This document shows, piece after piece, positions 24,518 to 34,222 of a stretch of DNA of 64,000 bases. The notes under the pieces are model-generated. The model ran no database searches. It worked only from the letters and a program-made list of their open reading frames with translations, and had not been told where the DNA came from. The first letter of the stretch is position 1. The number at the start of each line of letters is the position of its first letter. Source of the stretch: Mucilaginibacter polytrichastri (GTDB lineage Bacteria > Bacteroidota > Bacteroidia > Sphingobacteriales > Sphingobacteriaceae); NCBI RefSeq assembly GCF_001911425.1, contig NZ_MPPL01000001.1, forward strand, positions 2,162,305 to 2,226,304, read 5' to 3'. Both the position numbers and the translations under genes were made by a program.

Positions 24518-25311
24518 AGGTTATCAGGCCTTTGGTCCATTGATAGGATCTGCAAGTAGCCTTTGGGCTGTATGTTCATGCTGCCGGTAAAGGGGTGGTC
24601 AATAAGTATAATCAAAAACAGTATCATGCCAATGAAAGCCCCAAGCAAACCGTTAATAAATACATGTAGCCGCCTGTTTTCTATATTCAGGATCATGGCG
24701 AGCATCATGGTAATAAAACCTCCAAGCAAAAGCGGGATCCAGATAATAAGCGGTATATCTGACCCTGCATCCAGCAAACGCAGGCTTCGGTACGTCGACA
24801 GGCTGTTGAGGTTCCTGAACATTTCTTCAACCCTGCGGCTTTTATAGTCAGCAGATGGGTTTAGATGTTCTATCGCCTTAAAAACTTCGTCAAAGTGCCT
24901 TATTGTTTCGGGGCTTGTTTTACCTTGTGCAATAAGCGGGTACTCTGTATCTACAACGTTTTTTACATAAGCCATGTATATGGTTTTAATTTTAACAGAT
25001 TCGCTATCAGGGTAATAGACAATGTTACGATATAGCCCTTTAGCCACGCTGCCTTCCATATCTGCTGTTTGCTGCGCTCCGTTAAACTGATCCCACACCA
25101 GGAAAATTACAAACGCCAGTAACAGCCCATACAAGCCGGCTACCGAGCCAAATACATACCCGGTTACTTCATTATGGGAACCCAATATTTTTATTTTGAT
25201 ATATTTTTTGAAGAAATAGGTACAAATGCTGCCAATTAATGATGAAGCTATAACCAACAGCGCCAATAATAGAATTGGCGGCATCTGGAGCATTTTTAAG
25301 GTTAGGTCCAT
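24514..25311 (-). CDS. DUF4239 (bestrophin-like) membrane protein in the eCIS operon
   Basis: A 265-aa protein with four predicted membrane helices: two N-terminal (about residues 12-35 and 50-72) and two C-terminal (about 187-205 and 213-235), with a soluble helical middle. This arrangement and the segment G-L-Y-G-L-L-L-A-F-V-I-F match DUF4239 proteins, distant relatives of bestrophin-like channels with no proven function. It lies 27 bases after the ATPase gene and overlaps the methyltransferase gene. A membrane protein in an eCIS operon could act in particle anchoring or release or in protecting the producer; this is inference. Confidence 0.75.
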   Translation of the reverse strand: MDLTLKMLQMPPILLLALLVIASSLIGSICTYFFKKYIKIKILGSHNEVTGYVFGSVAGLYGLLLAFVIFLVWDQFNGAQQTADMEGSVAKGLYRNIVYYPDSESVKIKTIYMAYVKNVVDTEYPLIAQGKTSPETIRHFDEVFKAIEHLNPSADYKSRRVEEMFRNLNSLSTYRSLRLLDAGSDIPLIIWIPLLLGGFITMMLAMILNIENRRLHVFINGLLGAFIGMILFLIILIDHPFTGSMNIQPKGYLQILSMDQRPDNL

Positions 25312-25338
25312 ATTAAACGTATTTTAAGTGTGTGTTTA

Positions 25339-26697
25339 TTAAGCAGGTATGGTTTTCCCGTCTTTGCCAAATTCTTTACGGATCCCCATCATTATGTCTT
25401 CGCTAAGTATAGTTTTATCGCCTCGTTTTAAAGCCCGTAACGCACTGTACCTACTTACATTGATAATTGCCCCGCCTGCCATTTCATATTTACGTGCAAT
25501 TTCTTCGAGGTTTAATTTTGATTCAAAAACCGTTGTGTTAGGGAAGCTCTGCTCCCACAATCTTCTGCGTTGCGCAGGGCCGGGTATCGGGAAATAGATC
25601 ATGGATTGAAAGCGTCGGCTAAAAGCATCATCGAGGTTGGCCTTTAGGTTTGTTGCCAGAATAACCACACCCGGAAAATCTTCTACCCGTTGCAGCAGGT
25701 AGGATATCTCCTGGTTGGCATGCCGGTCGTTTGAACTGCTGGCCTGTGTCCGTTTCCCGAACAAAGCATCAGCTTCATCAAAAAACAGGATCCAATTCTT
25801 ATTTTCTGCCTGGTCGAATATGTTAGCCAGGTTCTTTTCGGTTTCGCCTATAAACTTTGATACCACCATAGACAGATCAATACGGTAAACATCTAAGCCC
25901 GCCGATTTACCGAGTAAACTTGCTGTAAGTGTTTTACCTGTACCGGGCGGGCCATAGAATAAGGTGCGGAAACCTGGTTTAATCTTCTTTTTCATTTCCC
26001 ACTCGTTTAACAGTTTATCGCCAAACGCTATCCAGTCGCAAATCTCCGAAACCTCTTCTAATACCCGCTCTTCCAGCACAAGGTCTGTCCAGTCTAAATT
26101 TGTGGTAAGGCGCCGGGCCGGAAAATTGATACTGTAATCGGGCTTGTGCGATTCGCCGCTCGTGAAGAAGTTCAAATATTCAGATGAGATGGTAAGTACG
26201 CCGCTTAAAAAAGGCTCTTGTGATTGGGGATGAACAATATTGAGGATATTGAATTTCCTGAAAAAATGATCCTCACCAAAAATATTCAATAACCTAAAAC
26301 GTTTCTCAAGGTCGTTACCTGCAAGAATGAACGCTACGGTTTCGCCCGTGGGTATAAACCCACCATGATTTACGCCTTTTATGCCACCAAATTCTGTAAA
26401 GCCCCTGTCGTAATCTGCATTTTTTATAAAGAAAACATCAAGCAAATGTGGCTGCATGTGCGGTGCTAAGGCCATAGCTAAGATAACCCGCTCGGCGAAG
26501 TTCATCTGGTAATGGCTAACGATCTGTTTGTAGACCGATCTGTCATTAGGAAATGAAGGAGGATTTAACTCTTCAATATTGGTGCAATGAGCAGGTTGCC
26601 CCCAGTACAATTTCATCCGGGCATCAATAACCTGGCCCAGCCACTGCATTTCCCTGCCAAGGGCTTCGGCGTTGTATTTTATCATATCTATGTCCAT
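25339..26697 (-). CDS. eCIS AAA+ ATPase (Afp15/Pvc15-like)
   Basis: A 452-aa ATPase. The C-terminal AAA+ domain shows Walker A G-P-P-G-T-G-K-T at about residues 248-255, Walker B I-L-F-F-D-E-A-D-A-L-F-G at about 300-311, and a sensor-1 Asn in V-I-L-A-T-N. The N-terminal 200 residues are the specific domain found in eCIS ATPases. In Afp/PVC systems this protein is needed for full particle assembly and is not part of the finished particle. The ATG at 26697 overlaps the tape-measure stop by 10 bases; a start at 26724 would extend the overlap to 37 bases. Confidence 0.9.
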   Translation of the reverse strand: MDIDMIKYNAEALGREMQWLGQVIDARMKLYWGQPAHCTNIEELNPPSFPNDRSVYKQIVSHYQMNFAERVILAMALAPHMQPHLLDVFFIKNADYDRGFTEFGGIKGVNHGGFIPTGETVAFILAGNDLEKRFRLLNIFGEDHFFRKFNILNIVHPQSQEPFLSGVLTISSEYLNFFTSGESHKPDYSINFPARRLTTNLDWTDLVLEERVLEEVSEICDWIAFGDKLLNEWEMKKKIKPGFRTLFYGPPGTGKTLTASLLGKSAGLDVYRIDLSMVVSKFIGETEKNLANIFDQAENKNWILFFDEADALFGKRTQASSSNDRHANQEISYLLQRVEDFPGVVILATNLKANLDDAFSRRFQSMIYFPIPGPAQRRRLWEQSFPNTTVFESKLNLEEIARKYEMAGGAIINVSRYSALRALKRGDKTILSEDIMMGIRKEFGKDGKTIPA

Positions 26698-29600
26698 TCT
26701 ACATATAATATATTTTTCATCCACGATGTCTTGATCATACTGAAACTCCAGGGCAGCGTTTGTAACAGAACATCATACCCGCGTTGTTCTACACGTAAAT
26801 TCCAATTGCCGTCTGTTAATATAAGCGCGCCGGTACGCTGCAGAAATGAATTTCTAAAACTCTCTGCAGAGGTATTATTTAGTTTTTCCCAGCGGCTTAT
26901 CACCACAGCCAGTAACTCGTTTGAAACGTCTTTTTCCTGATCAGATAATTTCATTTCAAGCGGGACAGGCACTTGCAGCGGGACATTGCAAAGAACCTTG
27001 TTAAGGGTGAGATCTTGTTCGGGATGCTTTTCTGTACCGTAAACTAAGTATTGCAGCAGGTGCACTGCTTTTAGCTGAGCCTGGGGTGATACAAATTCGC
27101 TTTTAATCAGCAGACCGAGCCTTGTAAAGTAAGTGCTTAAAAACGGGTTCAATAATACCAGGCCCGCGTTATTGACGTACATTGTTTCGCCGCCCGGTAT
27201 AGTTTCCAGATCTGTTTCCGGCAACTGCTCTTCGTTTTTTTGTTGTTTGCTTATTTCTTTTTTTGTCACTTCCATTTGCTTTTGGAGTTCTGCCTGTATG
27301 TTAGCGCCATATATTCGCTGTAATGCCAGTTCATCTGCTTCGGTTAATAGCTGTGTTACCAATGGCTTAGCTGTGTCATGCTTATTGTGGTTTATCTGCT
27401 TCCGTATTTCTGGCAATATGGCGGCTATCTTCGGGCCAATACGAGACTGATCAATACCCGGCTTGTTCATTGCAAACGACAACTGGTTTATCAGCTCATA
27501 CCGTCCCGAAGAAATGAATTTGAAAAATTGCTTTGCATAATCCTCTGCACCGTTGAATGCATGATGCCCACCCAGCAACAGCAGGTTAAACTCCCTAAAC
27601 AATTTGGCCATGTTTTGCCTATCCAGCGAATCTGTCAAAGCCGCTTGTAAAAATTGTTGAAATTCATTGATAAAAGGTAAGGTATCTGTCCCCCAACCTA
27701 TGCCAGTACTGTTTTTTTTAAAAAGCTCGGCAATAGTATCATCATCCAGTTTTTGGGCCAGGTAACCAGCCGTAGCGGTGTGTTTTAACAACACCTTCAG
27801 AATTTTGCCCGATTGTTTAACGCCTGCACTGTTGATGTATTCTTTTATCTTCCAAAACAGCTTTTTATCTGCGTTAACTAATGCCAAACGGTTTTCACTA
27901 AGGTAAAACAGCAGGTTATTTTCAAAGTAAGGTTGCAGTAATTTGCTAACACTTGCCTCAGCTATATTAGATGTGGTGCCGAAAATTTCATGAAGGCGCA
28001 TCATTGCGCCCCCTTTATATTTATCTGATTGCAGTACGGTGTTTAATTCGGAAAAACGCTCGTAATACAATATCAGCATAATTTGTTTCAGAAAATGATC
28101 TGTGTTGCTGTCATCCAGCCAATCTACCTGTTGAGGCAACCTGCTATTGTTCAAATAATATTTTAATATTTTAAGTGCTTCGCCTATCATGTCGGCTCGT
28201 TCAAGGATTTTGCCGTTCGTTAAAAAGCCGTTGATCAGGTCTTCCGCACTTAAACTTGCAGATAACATTGGCAGTACATATAGCTCATTGCTTTTTAAAG
28301 CCTCAAAATCTCTTATACCTTGAAGTGATTTAATTACAATGTCGGTATAACCAGCCGCTGGATCTAACTTAATATAACTTTCAAGTTCGGCTGATAAGGC
28401 GATTATTGACTGGCCTGTGCGTTTACTTATATGGTAAACAAATGCATTTATAAACCTGGCGGGGTCAAAACTTTTGTAATCATTTATGATAAAAGCGTTC
28501 CATGCAATAAGTAAGGTCATCTTTTGAATTACATCACTATCGATTGATCCCTCACTGGGTTTAACATAAGTAAAATTCAGCAGGTAATTTGTTAACCCTA
28601 AAGCATTATTCTCTTGCGGCAATAAGCTGAAAAGGTTTATCAAAGTTTCTTTTTTTAGCTGATATATAATTCTGTGCCGGGTGTTGCTTACTCCCCCTGC
28701 CAGTATTAATAACCATATGGCCTCTTGCGGTGCCGTGGCAATTAATTCATTAAAGAGATCGTCTATCGACAGGTTCATATGCTCTGCAGACCACCATGGC
28801 AATGTGCCATACTGGATCCAATGCCTTAAAACATTTCTGAGTAATATTGGCCCGCTCAGGTTTGCATTTGCGGGCTCTCCGTTTAATTTTAGATAAAGAC
28901 TTATATGATCTTCGCTGCCCTGGCCAACACCCGTAATGGATGCAATTGCGGGCTCCCTGTTTGATTTTAAATAATGACTTATATCTTCGCTGCCCAGATC
29001 AACATCCGTAATGGATAACCCAGCCCCAGCTGTTTTGCCTGCTTGGTTTAGATCATTCAACAAGTCTGTTAACGTGATGAATAGCTTTACATGCACTGTT
29101 TCGGCTTGGTATGCCTGGCTAATACCCTGCACTATAAAAGCAAGCAAATCTGCATATTGAAGGTTATAAGTTTGCGACAATTTCCTGATGTTACTTTCTA
29201 AAAACATCCGGGTGTTAAATACCGATCCCCGCTCAACCAACAAAAAGTCAAATATAATGTCCCATAACGTGTCGTTAAAAGTTGTACTATCTGTTTTAAT
29301 AATTGTGTTTTCAACCTGCAACTTGTACATATCGGCAGCATAGTTGATAATAAAACCGGCATGGGTAGGTTCTACTATTCTTACCAGGCCAAATTGAACC
29401 TCGTTTAAAAAGGCGCGCACAATCCTTTTTCTCACAGCCTGGTTCTGCCCTGCTGATTCGATCATTTCATTTACCGAATTGGGCAGCGTATTAATCAGTT
29501 TCAGAAAAATTTCCGACAACTGATCCATTGGATAAGGCTCTGACCACCAAGGCAGGCTACCAAAAACAAGGAAATACCTCACCAAGTCTATTTGCTGATA

Positions 29601-30563
29601 CAACTCTTGCGCTTCTGCACTGCGCATATCGCTTGTATCTGCCGCGTTGCGCCGTGTTTCACCATTAAACTCTTCCTGATGCAACTCTCTAATAATGAAT
29701 GGTAAAGAAGTACTTATTTTGGAACTAAAATCAACGTGCAATAAAACTTCAGAAAACAACCATAACAGATCTGTATAAGGCAGGTTATAATGGCTGGCCA
29801 TTTGTTCAATGGTGCTTTTCACAAAAGCTTTACGGTTAAAAGTGGTGCCCTTGTCTGTAAATAAGTAGTTTAGTATAAATATCCATATTGCCTTGCCAAG
29901 CTCGCTGCTTTCGGTTTTAACTACCGGTTCCTTTTGGTGCAGGTCCATCACATCTGCGTGGTAGTCAAAAATAAATTCGGCCTGCTGCGGCTCCAATAGT
30001 TGGATCACATCCCGGATTATTTTCTCCGAAAACTGATAAACCAGGCGTTTTCGCACATAGGCAAACTTCCCGGTATCCAGAATCAATTTTTTTAACGATT
30101 CGGCATCTTCGGTAAGCAACCTGTTAAAAACCTTGAGCGGGTCTGTCAATACATCGCCTGTTGCCCACCACGGTACAGTACCTGTTAACAGAAAATGCGC
30201 CAAAAGAGCCAAATAATTTGTTTTAGCTGGTGGTTGGATTATGCTGTCAAACTTTTCATATGCCATTGAATTATAAGGTGACGACAATAAATGCATTATC
30301 TCCTTCTCCAACGCTGCCAATATCCTTTCTTCAAGGTCTTCATCAAGCCAATGCGGCGGCATGCTTCCAGCATCAATAACAAGGTTGTTCAATTTTACTA
30401 CCCGGTCTGCCGGTATCAATCGGCTAAAAAGCTTATCCATTTCGCGGCTCAAGCTGGTGTTAAAAAAATTACTGATGCGGTTCTGCAGTTCGTGCGCTTT
30501 ATCGCGCACGGGGAAACTTATATCAAATATTTGTTGCTGAATGATGTGATACTGCTCCTGCAT
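26688..30563 (-). CDS. eCIS tape-measure protein (CIS_TMP, Afp14-like)
   Basis: A 1291-aa cytoplasmic protein, the longest in the window. The N terminus (I-I-Q-Q-Q-I-F-D-I-S-F) and the early L-N-N-L-V-I-D-A-G-S-M-P segment are typical of the CIS tape-measure family. At intervals of about 175-260 residues it repeats a motif with hydrophobic helix, small loop and L-P-W-W: T-G-T-V-P-W-W, F-G-S-L-P-W-W and Y-G-T-L-P-W-W, plus a looser N-S-R-L-P. In known systems the length of this protein sets tube length, so 1291 residues predicts a fairly long particle. A 78/75-base tandem duplication lies in the linker before the third LPWW unit. The gene overlaps the ATPase gene downstream and follows a baseplate gene by 12 bases. 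Confidence 0.85.
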   Translation of the reverse strand: MQEQYHIIQQQIFDISFPVRDKAHELQNRISNFFNTSLSREMDKLFSRLIPADRVVKLNNLVIDAGSMPPHWLDEDLEERILAALEKEIMHLLSSPYNSMAYEKFDSIIQPPAKTNYLALLAHFLLTGTVPWWATGDVLTDPLKVFNRLLTEDAESLKKLILDTGKFAYVRKRLVYQFSEKIIRDVIQLLEPQQAEFIFDYHADVMDLHQKEPVVKTESSELGKAIWIFILNYLFTDKGTTFNRKAFVKSTIEQMASHYNLPYTDLLWLFSEVLLHVDFSSKISTSLPFIIRELHQEEFNGETRRNAADTSDMRSAEAQELYQQIDLVRYFLVFGSLPWWSEPYPMDQLSEIFLKLINTLPNSVNEMIESAGQNQAVRKRIVRAFLNEVQFGLVRIVEPTHAGFIINYAADMYKLQVENTIIKTDSTTFNDTLWDIIFDFLLVERGSVFNTRMFLESNIRKLSQTYNLQYADLLAFIVQGISQAYQAETVHVKLFITLTDLLNDLNQAGKTAGAGLSITDVDLGSEDISHYLKSNREPAIASITGVGQGSEDHISLYLKLNGEPANANLSGPILLRNVLRHWIQYGTLPWWSAEHMNLSIDDLFNELIATAPQEAIWLLILAGGVSNTRHRIIYQLKKETLINLFSLLPQENNALGLTNYLLNFTYVKPSEGSIDSDVIQKMTLLIAWNAFIINDYKSFDPARFINAFVYHISKRTGQSIIALSAELESYIKLDPAAGYTDIVIKSLQGIRDFEALKSNELYVLPMLSASLSAEDLINGFLTNGKILERADMIGEALKILKYYLNNSRLPQQVDWLDDSNTDHFLKQIMLILYYERFSELNTVLQSDKYKGGAMMRLHEIFGTTSNIAEASVSKLLQPYFENNLLFYLSENRLALVNADKKLFWKIKEYINSAGVKQSGKILKVLLKHTATAGYLAQKLDDDTIAELFKKNSTGIGWGTDTLPFINEFQQFLQAALTDSLDRQNMAKLFREFNLLLLGGHHAFNGAEDYAKQFFKFISSGRYELINQLSFAMNKPGIDQSRIGPKIAAILPEIRKQINHNKHDTAKPLVTQLLTEADELALQRIYGANIQAELQKQMEVTKKEISKQQKNEEQLPETDLETIPGGETMYVNNAGLVLLNPFLSTYFTRLGLLIKSEFVSPQAQLKAVHLLQYLVYGTEKHPEQDLTLNKVLCNVPLQVPVPLEMKLSDQEKDVSNELLAVVISRWEKLNNTSAESFRNSFLQRTGALILTDGNWNLRVEQRGYDVLLQTLPWSFSMIKTSWMKNILYVEWT
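28870..29022 (-). repeat. Tandem 78/75-bp duplication inside the tape-measure gene
   Basis: The unit starting GCGGGCTC (plus strand) at 28870 recurs at 28948 with one codon deleted and scattered substitutions. It encodes two copies of a stretch containing G-S-E-D-(H)-I-S-x-Y-L-K-x-N-x-E-P-A. It lies between helical modules and would lengthen the protein by about 25 residues. Confidence 0.85.
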
Positions 30564-30575
30564 TTTTAGTATTAA

Positions 30576-33404
30576 TTACAACCCTGATTTACCATCACCG
30601 GCCAAAAACCTGATCAAATTTGCTTTTGCATTTTTATTTGCACCTTCAGAGGCTGTTAAAAAATTAAGCCAGTCAAAATATAGTGGTTCAAAGGCTTTCA
30701 TTTCTGCAATGCCCAGCCATTTGAAAAGCGGAGTAATATGCGCCGGGATATGAAGCCTGAACAATTTTTCGGCATGGTCCCTAAAACTTTTGTCCTGAAA
30801 CCGCGCAGGCCATGCAGGAAATACGATACTTATCCGAAAGTTAAAAAAGCTTTCACTTACAACGAGATCGTTATCCGCCCTAATCACTCCTTCAAAACAT
30901 GGGTAAGAATGGTTGTGGTTTTCATGGCACTTAACAAGTGATGACATCAGCTCCGAATGCTTTTGGTATGCTTCGGCAGTTAATACAGGTTCTTTGATAT
31001 GCCCGGGGTTACACAAGCTAAATACTTCGTCCCTGCTATGCGCTGCCGCCGACTTTACAATATCTGTAATTAGCTCCTCACGCGATTCAAACGAGGAAAA
31101 CGATTTTGAGGCAAGCAAAATCTCATTCTTAGATTTATGAAACTTAAAACCGAACGCCTTTTCATTCAGGTACGGTCGTAGCAAGATGTGTTCTACAAGA
31201 TAAAACCCTTCTGACTGTATGTTAATGTCTTTAAGAAACCCGATAAGGTTTTTAGCTGCTATTATCGCCTTAGCACTGTCTGCATGTTTGCTGATAACCG
31301 ACCATATTTTTTGATGTGGCGGCTTGTACATCAGCAAATGGCCGTTTGCAATTGAGGGACCTGGCCCGATGCGGTAATTCTTTATATCAAGTGCATATTT
31401 TAATACAGATATTTCCTGGTTATTGAAAGAAAAGGAATCAGCCTGTCCAGCATCATCTTTCAACAAGCCAAGCGTAACCATCTTTTCGACCTCGTTTTTT
31501 GATAGAACGATTCTGGGCATGTCTAATACCCAGTTTGCTTCTTCACTGTCGTCAGATACCACTGGCTGATGGGTGGCCTTTTTTGCTTTTTCAAGCCGTA
31601 CCATGTCAGTATTTAATGCTTCCGAAAAAGGTTTGATGTTGCTGGCTGCCGTAGTATATAGCAACTGGTTCATTTTCCATACAAAATCGCGGCGGTCTGT
31701 TTGGTCATCAGCATTCTTCAGGTAGTTGAATGATATGGCGCGGTTATAACCAATGTTGGCAATATCCTTAAGTATACCAGATTTCCACTCCAGTTCCCTT
31801 TCTGCGTTTCCGGTATCATCATCAGGCGTATACAGTGCTGTATATAATTTTAAGGGATAGGGTATCAGAAACTCGTTAAACCTTGCCAGTAAATGGTCAA
31901 ACATTACATTCTTCCGGTTAATTGCGCTTTCATCGGTTTCTACAGTACTATTTAACGCTTTTGTATACGCGTTTTCATCCTCGTTTATAAAGTTATCCCA
32001 ACGGTAAGCCGGATTAATAGCTTTTGTATCTGTAAACGCTTTGAAAAGATGTTCTGCACCGGGCAGGTTGTATAGTGGCTGGCTATAATAGGTTTTTGAA
32101 TCCCTGTTGTATTCATTAGAAAAAACCTCGCCAATATTTGCCAGCTGCGACAGATAGTTGGCTATGATCTGTTCAAAAAATAAAAGATACCCCTTGAGTT
32201 GCTTTGCCTGCGCTTTTCTGAATGAAGGCTCGCTATGTACCAGCCCTTCTTCGCCAATGCCGTATATATGCGGAAAAAGATATTGGATAGAATAATATGC
32301 TTCGGGGTTACGGAAAGTGCCATCTACGCCCTGGCTTAATTTTTTATAGATGGAAGCTATGAAGCCCCGGTCTGATGATTCTCTTATCTTTTGCAGCAAG
32401 CTTCTGAAAACAGAATTTCTCATAGGTACTTCGTAGTTGTCGCTGTACAGTTTTATGAGCGGTTCGGATGCTTTAATGTCAAATAATAAAAATCTGTTTG
32501 GGTCAATGGCAAAGGGCTTACTATTATTGTTATTATCCCCGCCGTTTACAATCAATTTTTTTACAGACACCACACCGTTTATCTGCGAGATATTCTTGCT
32601 GAGTTCTGCAGGGTCTATCAGCTTGCTCTTTTCTTTAAGTTCGCTATCGGGTATAAAGCCATTTTTAAGTATGGGGCCCGAATAGATATTTTCTATTGGG
32701 TAACCCTTGTCAAGCAGTTCCTTCTCAGAATAATGCTTCACAGGCATGTTAATGGTGCGCTCTATCTGGCGATAAATATGGGCCAGCGTTTCTTCCGGCA
32801 CCAGCTGTTTGCTGATCTGGATATCCGCTTCGATAGTTATTTTAATCGCTTTTAGTATAACTATCTCCTGGCGCATATCTTCGCAAAGGCTCCTTTTATC
32901 GTTAAAACAACCGCGCACCAGGTCTGCAATCCGCTCTTCGGTTTCAGTACCGTTTAAAATATTGTTGGCTACATCCCTTTTTACCTGCACTACAATTTTA
33001 TACAGGCCTTTTAAAGAATTTTTTGTGAGTGATGAGGTTACCGGGTAAAGCCATACATTATCAATCTCGCTTATCTCATCAATAATTACTTTCCGGAAAT
33101 CATTAATGGTAACCGGGTTGCTGGTAAGTATCTGGTCTTTTGTGAAAAATGAATTCTTTTCATAGTTTACCACACCATTCCTGTCAGACAGCAGGTCTGG
33201 TAACGGGAAGCTTGTCCTGTAAGCCAGGTCTGTAATGGCAAAGCATAATTGTTCAAGTATGGTAACACCGGGATCATGCAGGTTATAGTCGGTCCAAACG
33301 TCGCCGCACATCTGCTGGATCATTTTAATACCATGTTCCCTCAATGCCGCGAAATCCATGGCCATGCCCAGGTTCTTTTTTTCTATGGAAACAGGCTTGA
33401 TCAT
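30576..33404 (-). CDS. eCIS baseplate protein (Afp12-like)
   Basis: A 942-aa protein with the N-terminal W-T-D-Y-N-L-H-D-P-G-V-T-I-L-E segment followed by F-A-I-T-D-L-A-Y-R, the signature at the start of CIS baseplate wedge proteins related to gp47/baseplate J. No signal peptide or membrane helix. Its place between the large J-like gene and the tape-measure gene corresponds to Afp12/Pvc12. By homology it forms part of the baseplate wedge that holds the sheath and triggers contraction. Large size relative to phage J proteins is usual in eCIS. Confidence 0.8.
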   Translation of the reverse strand: MIKPVSIEKKNLGMAMDFAALREHGIKMIQQMCGDVWTDYNLHDPGVTILEQLCFAITDLAYRTSFPLPDLLSDRNGVVNYEKNSFFTKDQILTSNPVTINDFRKVIIDEISEIDNVWLYPVTSSLTKNSLKGLYKIVVQVKRDVANNILNGTETEERIADLVRGCFNDKRSLCEDMRQEIVILKAIKITIEADIQISKQLVPEETLAHIYRQIERTINMPVKHYSEKELLDKGYPIENIYSGPILKNGFIPDSELKEKSKLIDPAELSKNISQINGVVSVKKLIVNGGDNNNNSKPFAIDPNRFLLFDIKASEPLIKLYSDNYEVPMRNSVFRSLLQKIRESSDRGFIASIYKKLSQGVDGTFRNPEAYYSIQYLFPHIYGIGEEGLVHSEPSFRKAQAKQLKGYLLFFEQIIANYLSQLANIGEVFSNEYNRDSKTYYSQPLYNLPGAEHLFKAFTDTKAINPAYRWDNFINEDENAYTKALNSTVETDESAINRKNVMFDHLLARFNEFLIPYPLKLYTALYTPDDDTGNAERELEWKSGILKDIANIGYNRAISFNYLKNADDQTDRRDFVWKMNQLLYTTAASNIKPFSEALNTDMVRLEKAKKATHQPVVSDDSEEANWVLDMPRIVLSKNEVEKMVTLGLLKDDAGQADSFSFNNQEISVLKYALDIKNYRIGPGPSIANGHLLMYKPPHQKIWSVISKHADSAKAIIAAKNLIGFLKDINIQSEGFYLVEHILLRPYLNEKAFGFKFHKSKNEILLASKSFSSFESREELITDIVKSAAAHSRDEVFSLCNPGHIKEPVLTAEAYQKHSELMSSLVKCHENHNHSYPCFEGVIRADNDLVVSESFFNFRISIVFPAWPARFQDKSFRDHAEKLFRLHIPAHITPLFKWLGIAEMKAFEPLYFDWLNFLTASEGANKNAKANLIRFLAGDGKSGL

Positions 33405-33435
33405 CCGTATTTTGGAACTTGTTTAAGCAAACTCA

Positions 33436-34221
33436 TCAATAGATCTCCTCTTTGTTTAAAAAGATGGTATCATCCCACAATTTGGTAACGGTATAGTAAA
33501 TATCAACATCATCTGCATAATGGCTGTTGGTCCTCATTTCCAGCCTGTAGTTATGGGTAGTGCCTTTCCATCTCAGGTTTATCTTATTCCAGAAAAAGCC
33601 CCTGCAGCTGCTGTTCTTCCGTATTTTACTGCCCTTTGGCCCATAGGCACTTACAGCAGTTGCATGTATAACCGCAAATTTACCGCTGCCCATTTTGCCG
33701 GTACGGGCAACAATTTCAAAAGCCTGGCAGTTATCAAGGTTGTCAATAATGGTATGCCACTCGCCATTGGCAGGCTTAGTACCTGTTTTATAGGTGCCGA
33801 TACGGCCCTGCATGCCTATGAAGCCATTTACCTCGGTTTTATATTTATCATCGCACTTTTTGCCTATTCCAAACTTCCCGTTTGTATGGAAAAAGAAACT
33901 TGTGTTATCAATATTTTTTTTACCCGGTGCGTTGTTAAAGGGTTGCAGTTTAAGGCAGTTAGGATCGGGTTCATCTTTAGAAATAATGTAAAAAGGATCG
34001 ATCTCATTGATGTCTTTATAAAAAGAGACCAGATTTCTTGACGTTTCGTATGACGATACATTCAGGCCGTTCTCCTCATCTTTAGAGAAACCGTCGTCCA
34101 TCTTATGCACCATTGAATTGATCAGATCGGCGTAATGCTTCTCGGTAGGTATTTTACCGTTCCTGAAATAATCCTTTAATTGCTCACGGCTCTGGCTTTG
34201 TTTCGTTGCTTTTTTTCCCAT
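33436..34221 (-). CDS. Unknown protein between the two baseplate genes, possibly fibre-like
   Basis: A 261-aa protein. The N terminus is basic, then a helical segment Y-F-R-N-G-K-I-P-T-E-K-H-Y-A-D-L-I-N-S-M resembles sequences at the start of Bacteroidota tail-fibre-like proteins. It is followed by F-F-F-H-T-N-G-K-F-G-I-G and a Gly-rich, beta-strand-rich body ending in Y-Y-T-V-T-K-L-W-D-D. The G-I-G-K/E-V-N-G-F pattern is seen in fibre and collar proteins. A receptor-binding or baseplate-accessory role (the position of Afp13-type functions) is a hypothesis. It is tightly packed in the operon, 1 base from the upstream gene. No enzyme motif was found. Confidence 0.55.
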   Translation of the reverse strand: MGKKATKQSQSREQLKDYFRNGKIPTEKHYADLINSMVHKMDDGFSKDEENGLNVSSYETSRNLVSFYKDINEIDPFYIISKDEPDPNCLKLQPFNNAPGKKNIDNTSFFFHTNGKFGIGKKCDDKYKTEVNGFIGMQGRIGTYKTGTKPANGEWHTIIDNLDNCQAFEIVARTGKMGSGKFAVIHATAVSAYGPKGSKIRKNSSCRGFFWNKINLRWKGTTHNYRLEMRTNSHYADDVDIYYTVTKLWDDTIFLNKEEIY

Positions 34222-34222
34222 T

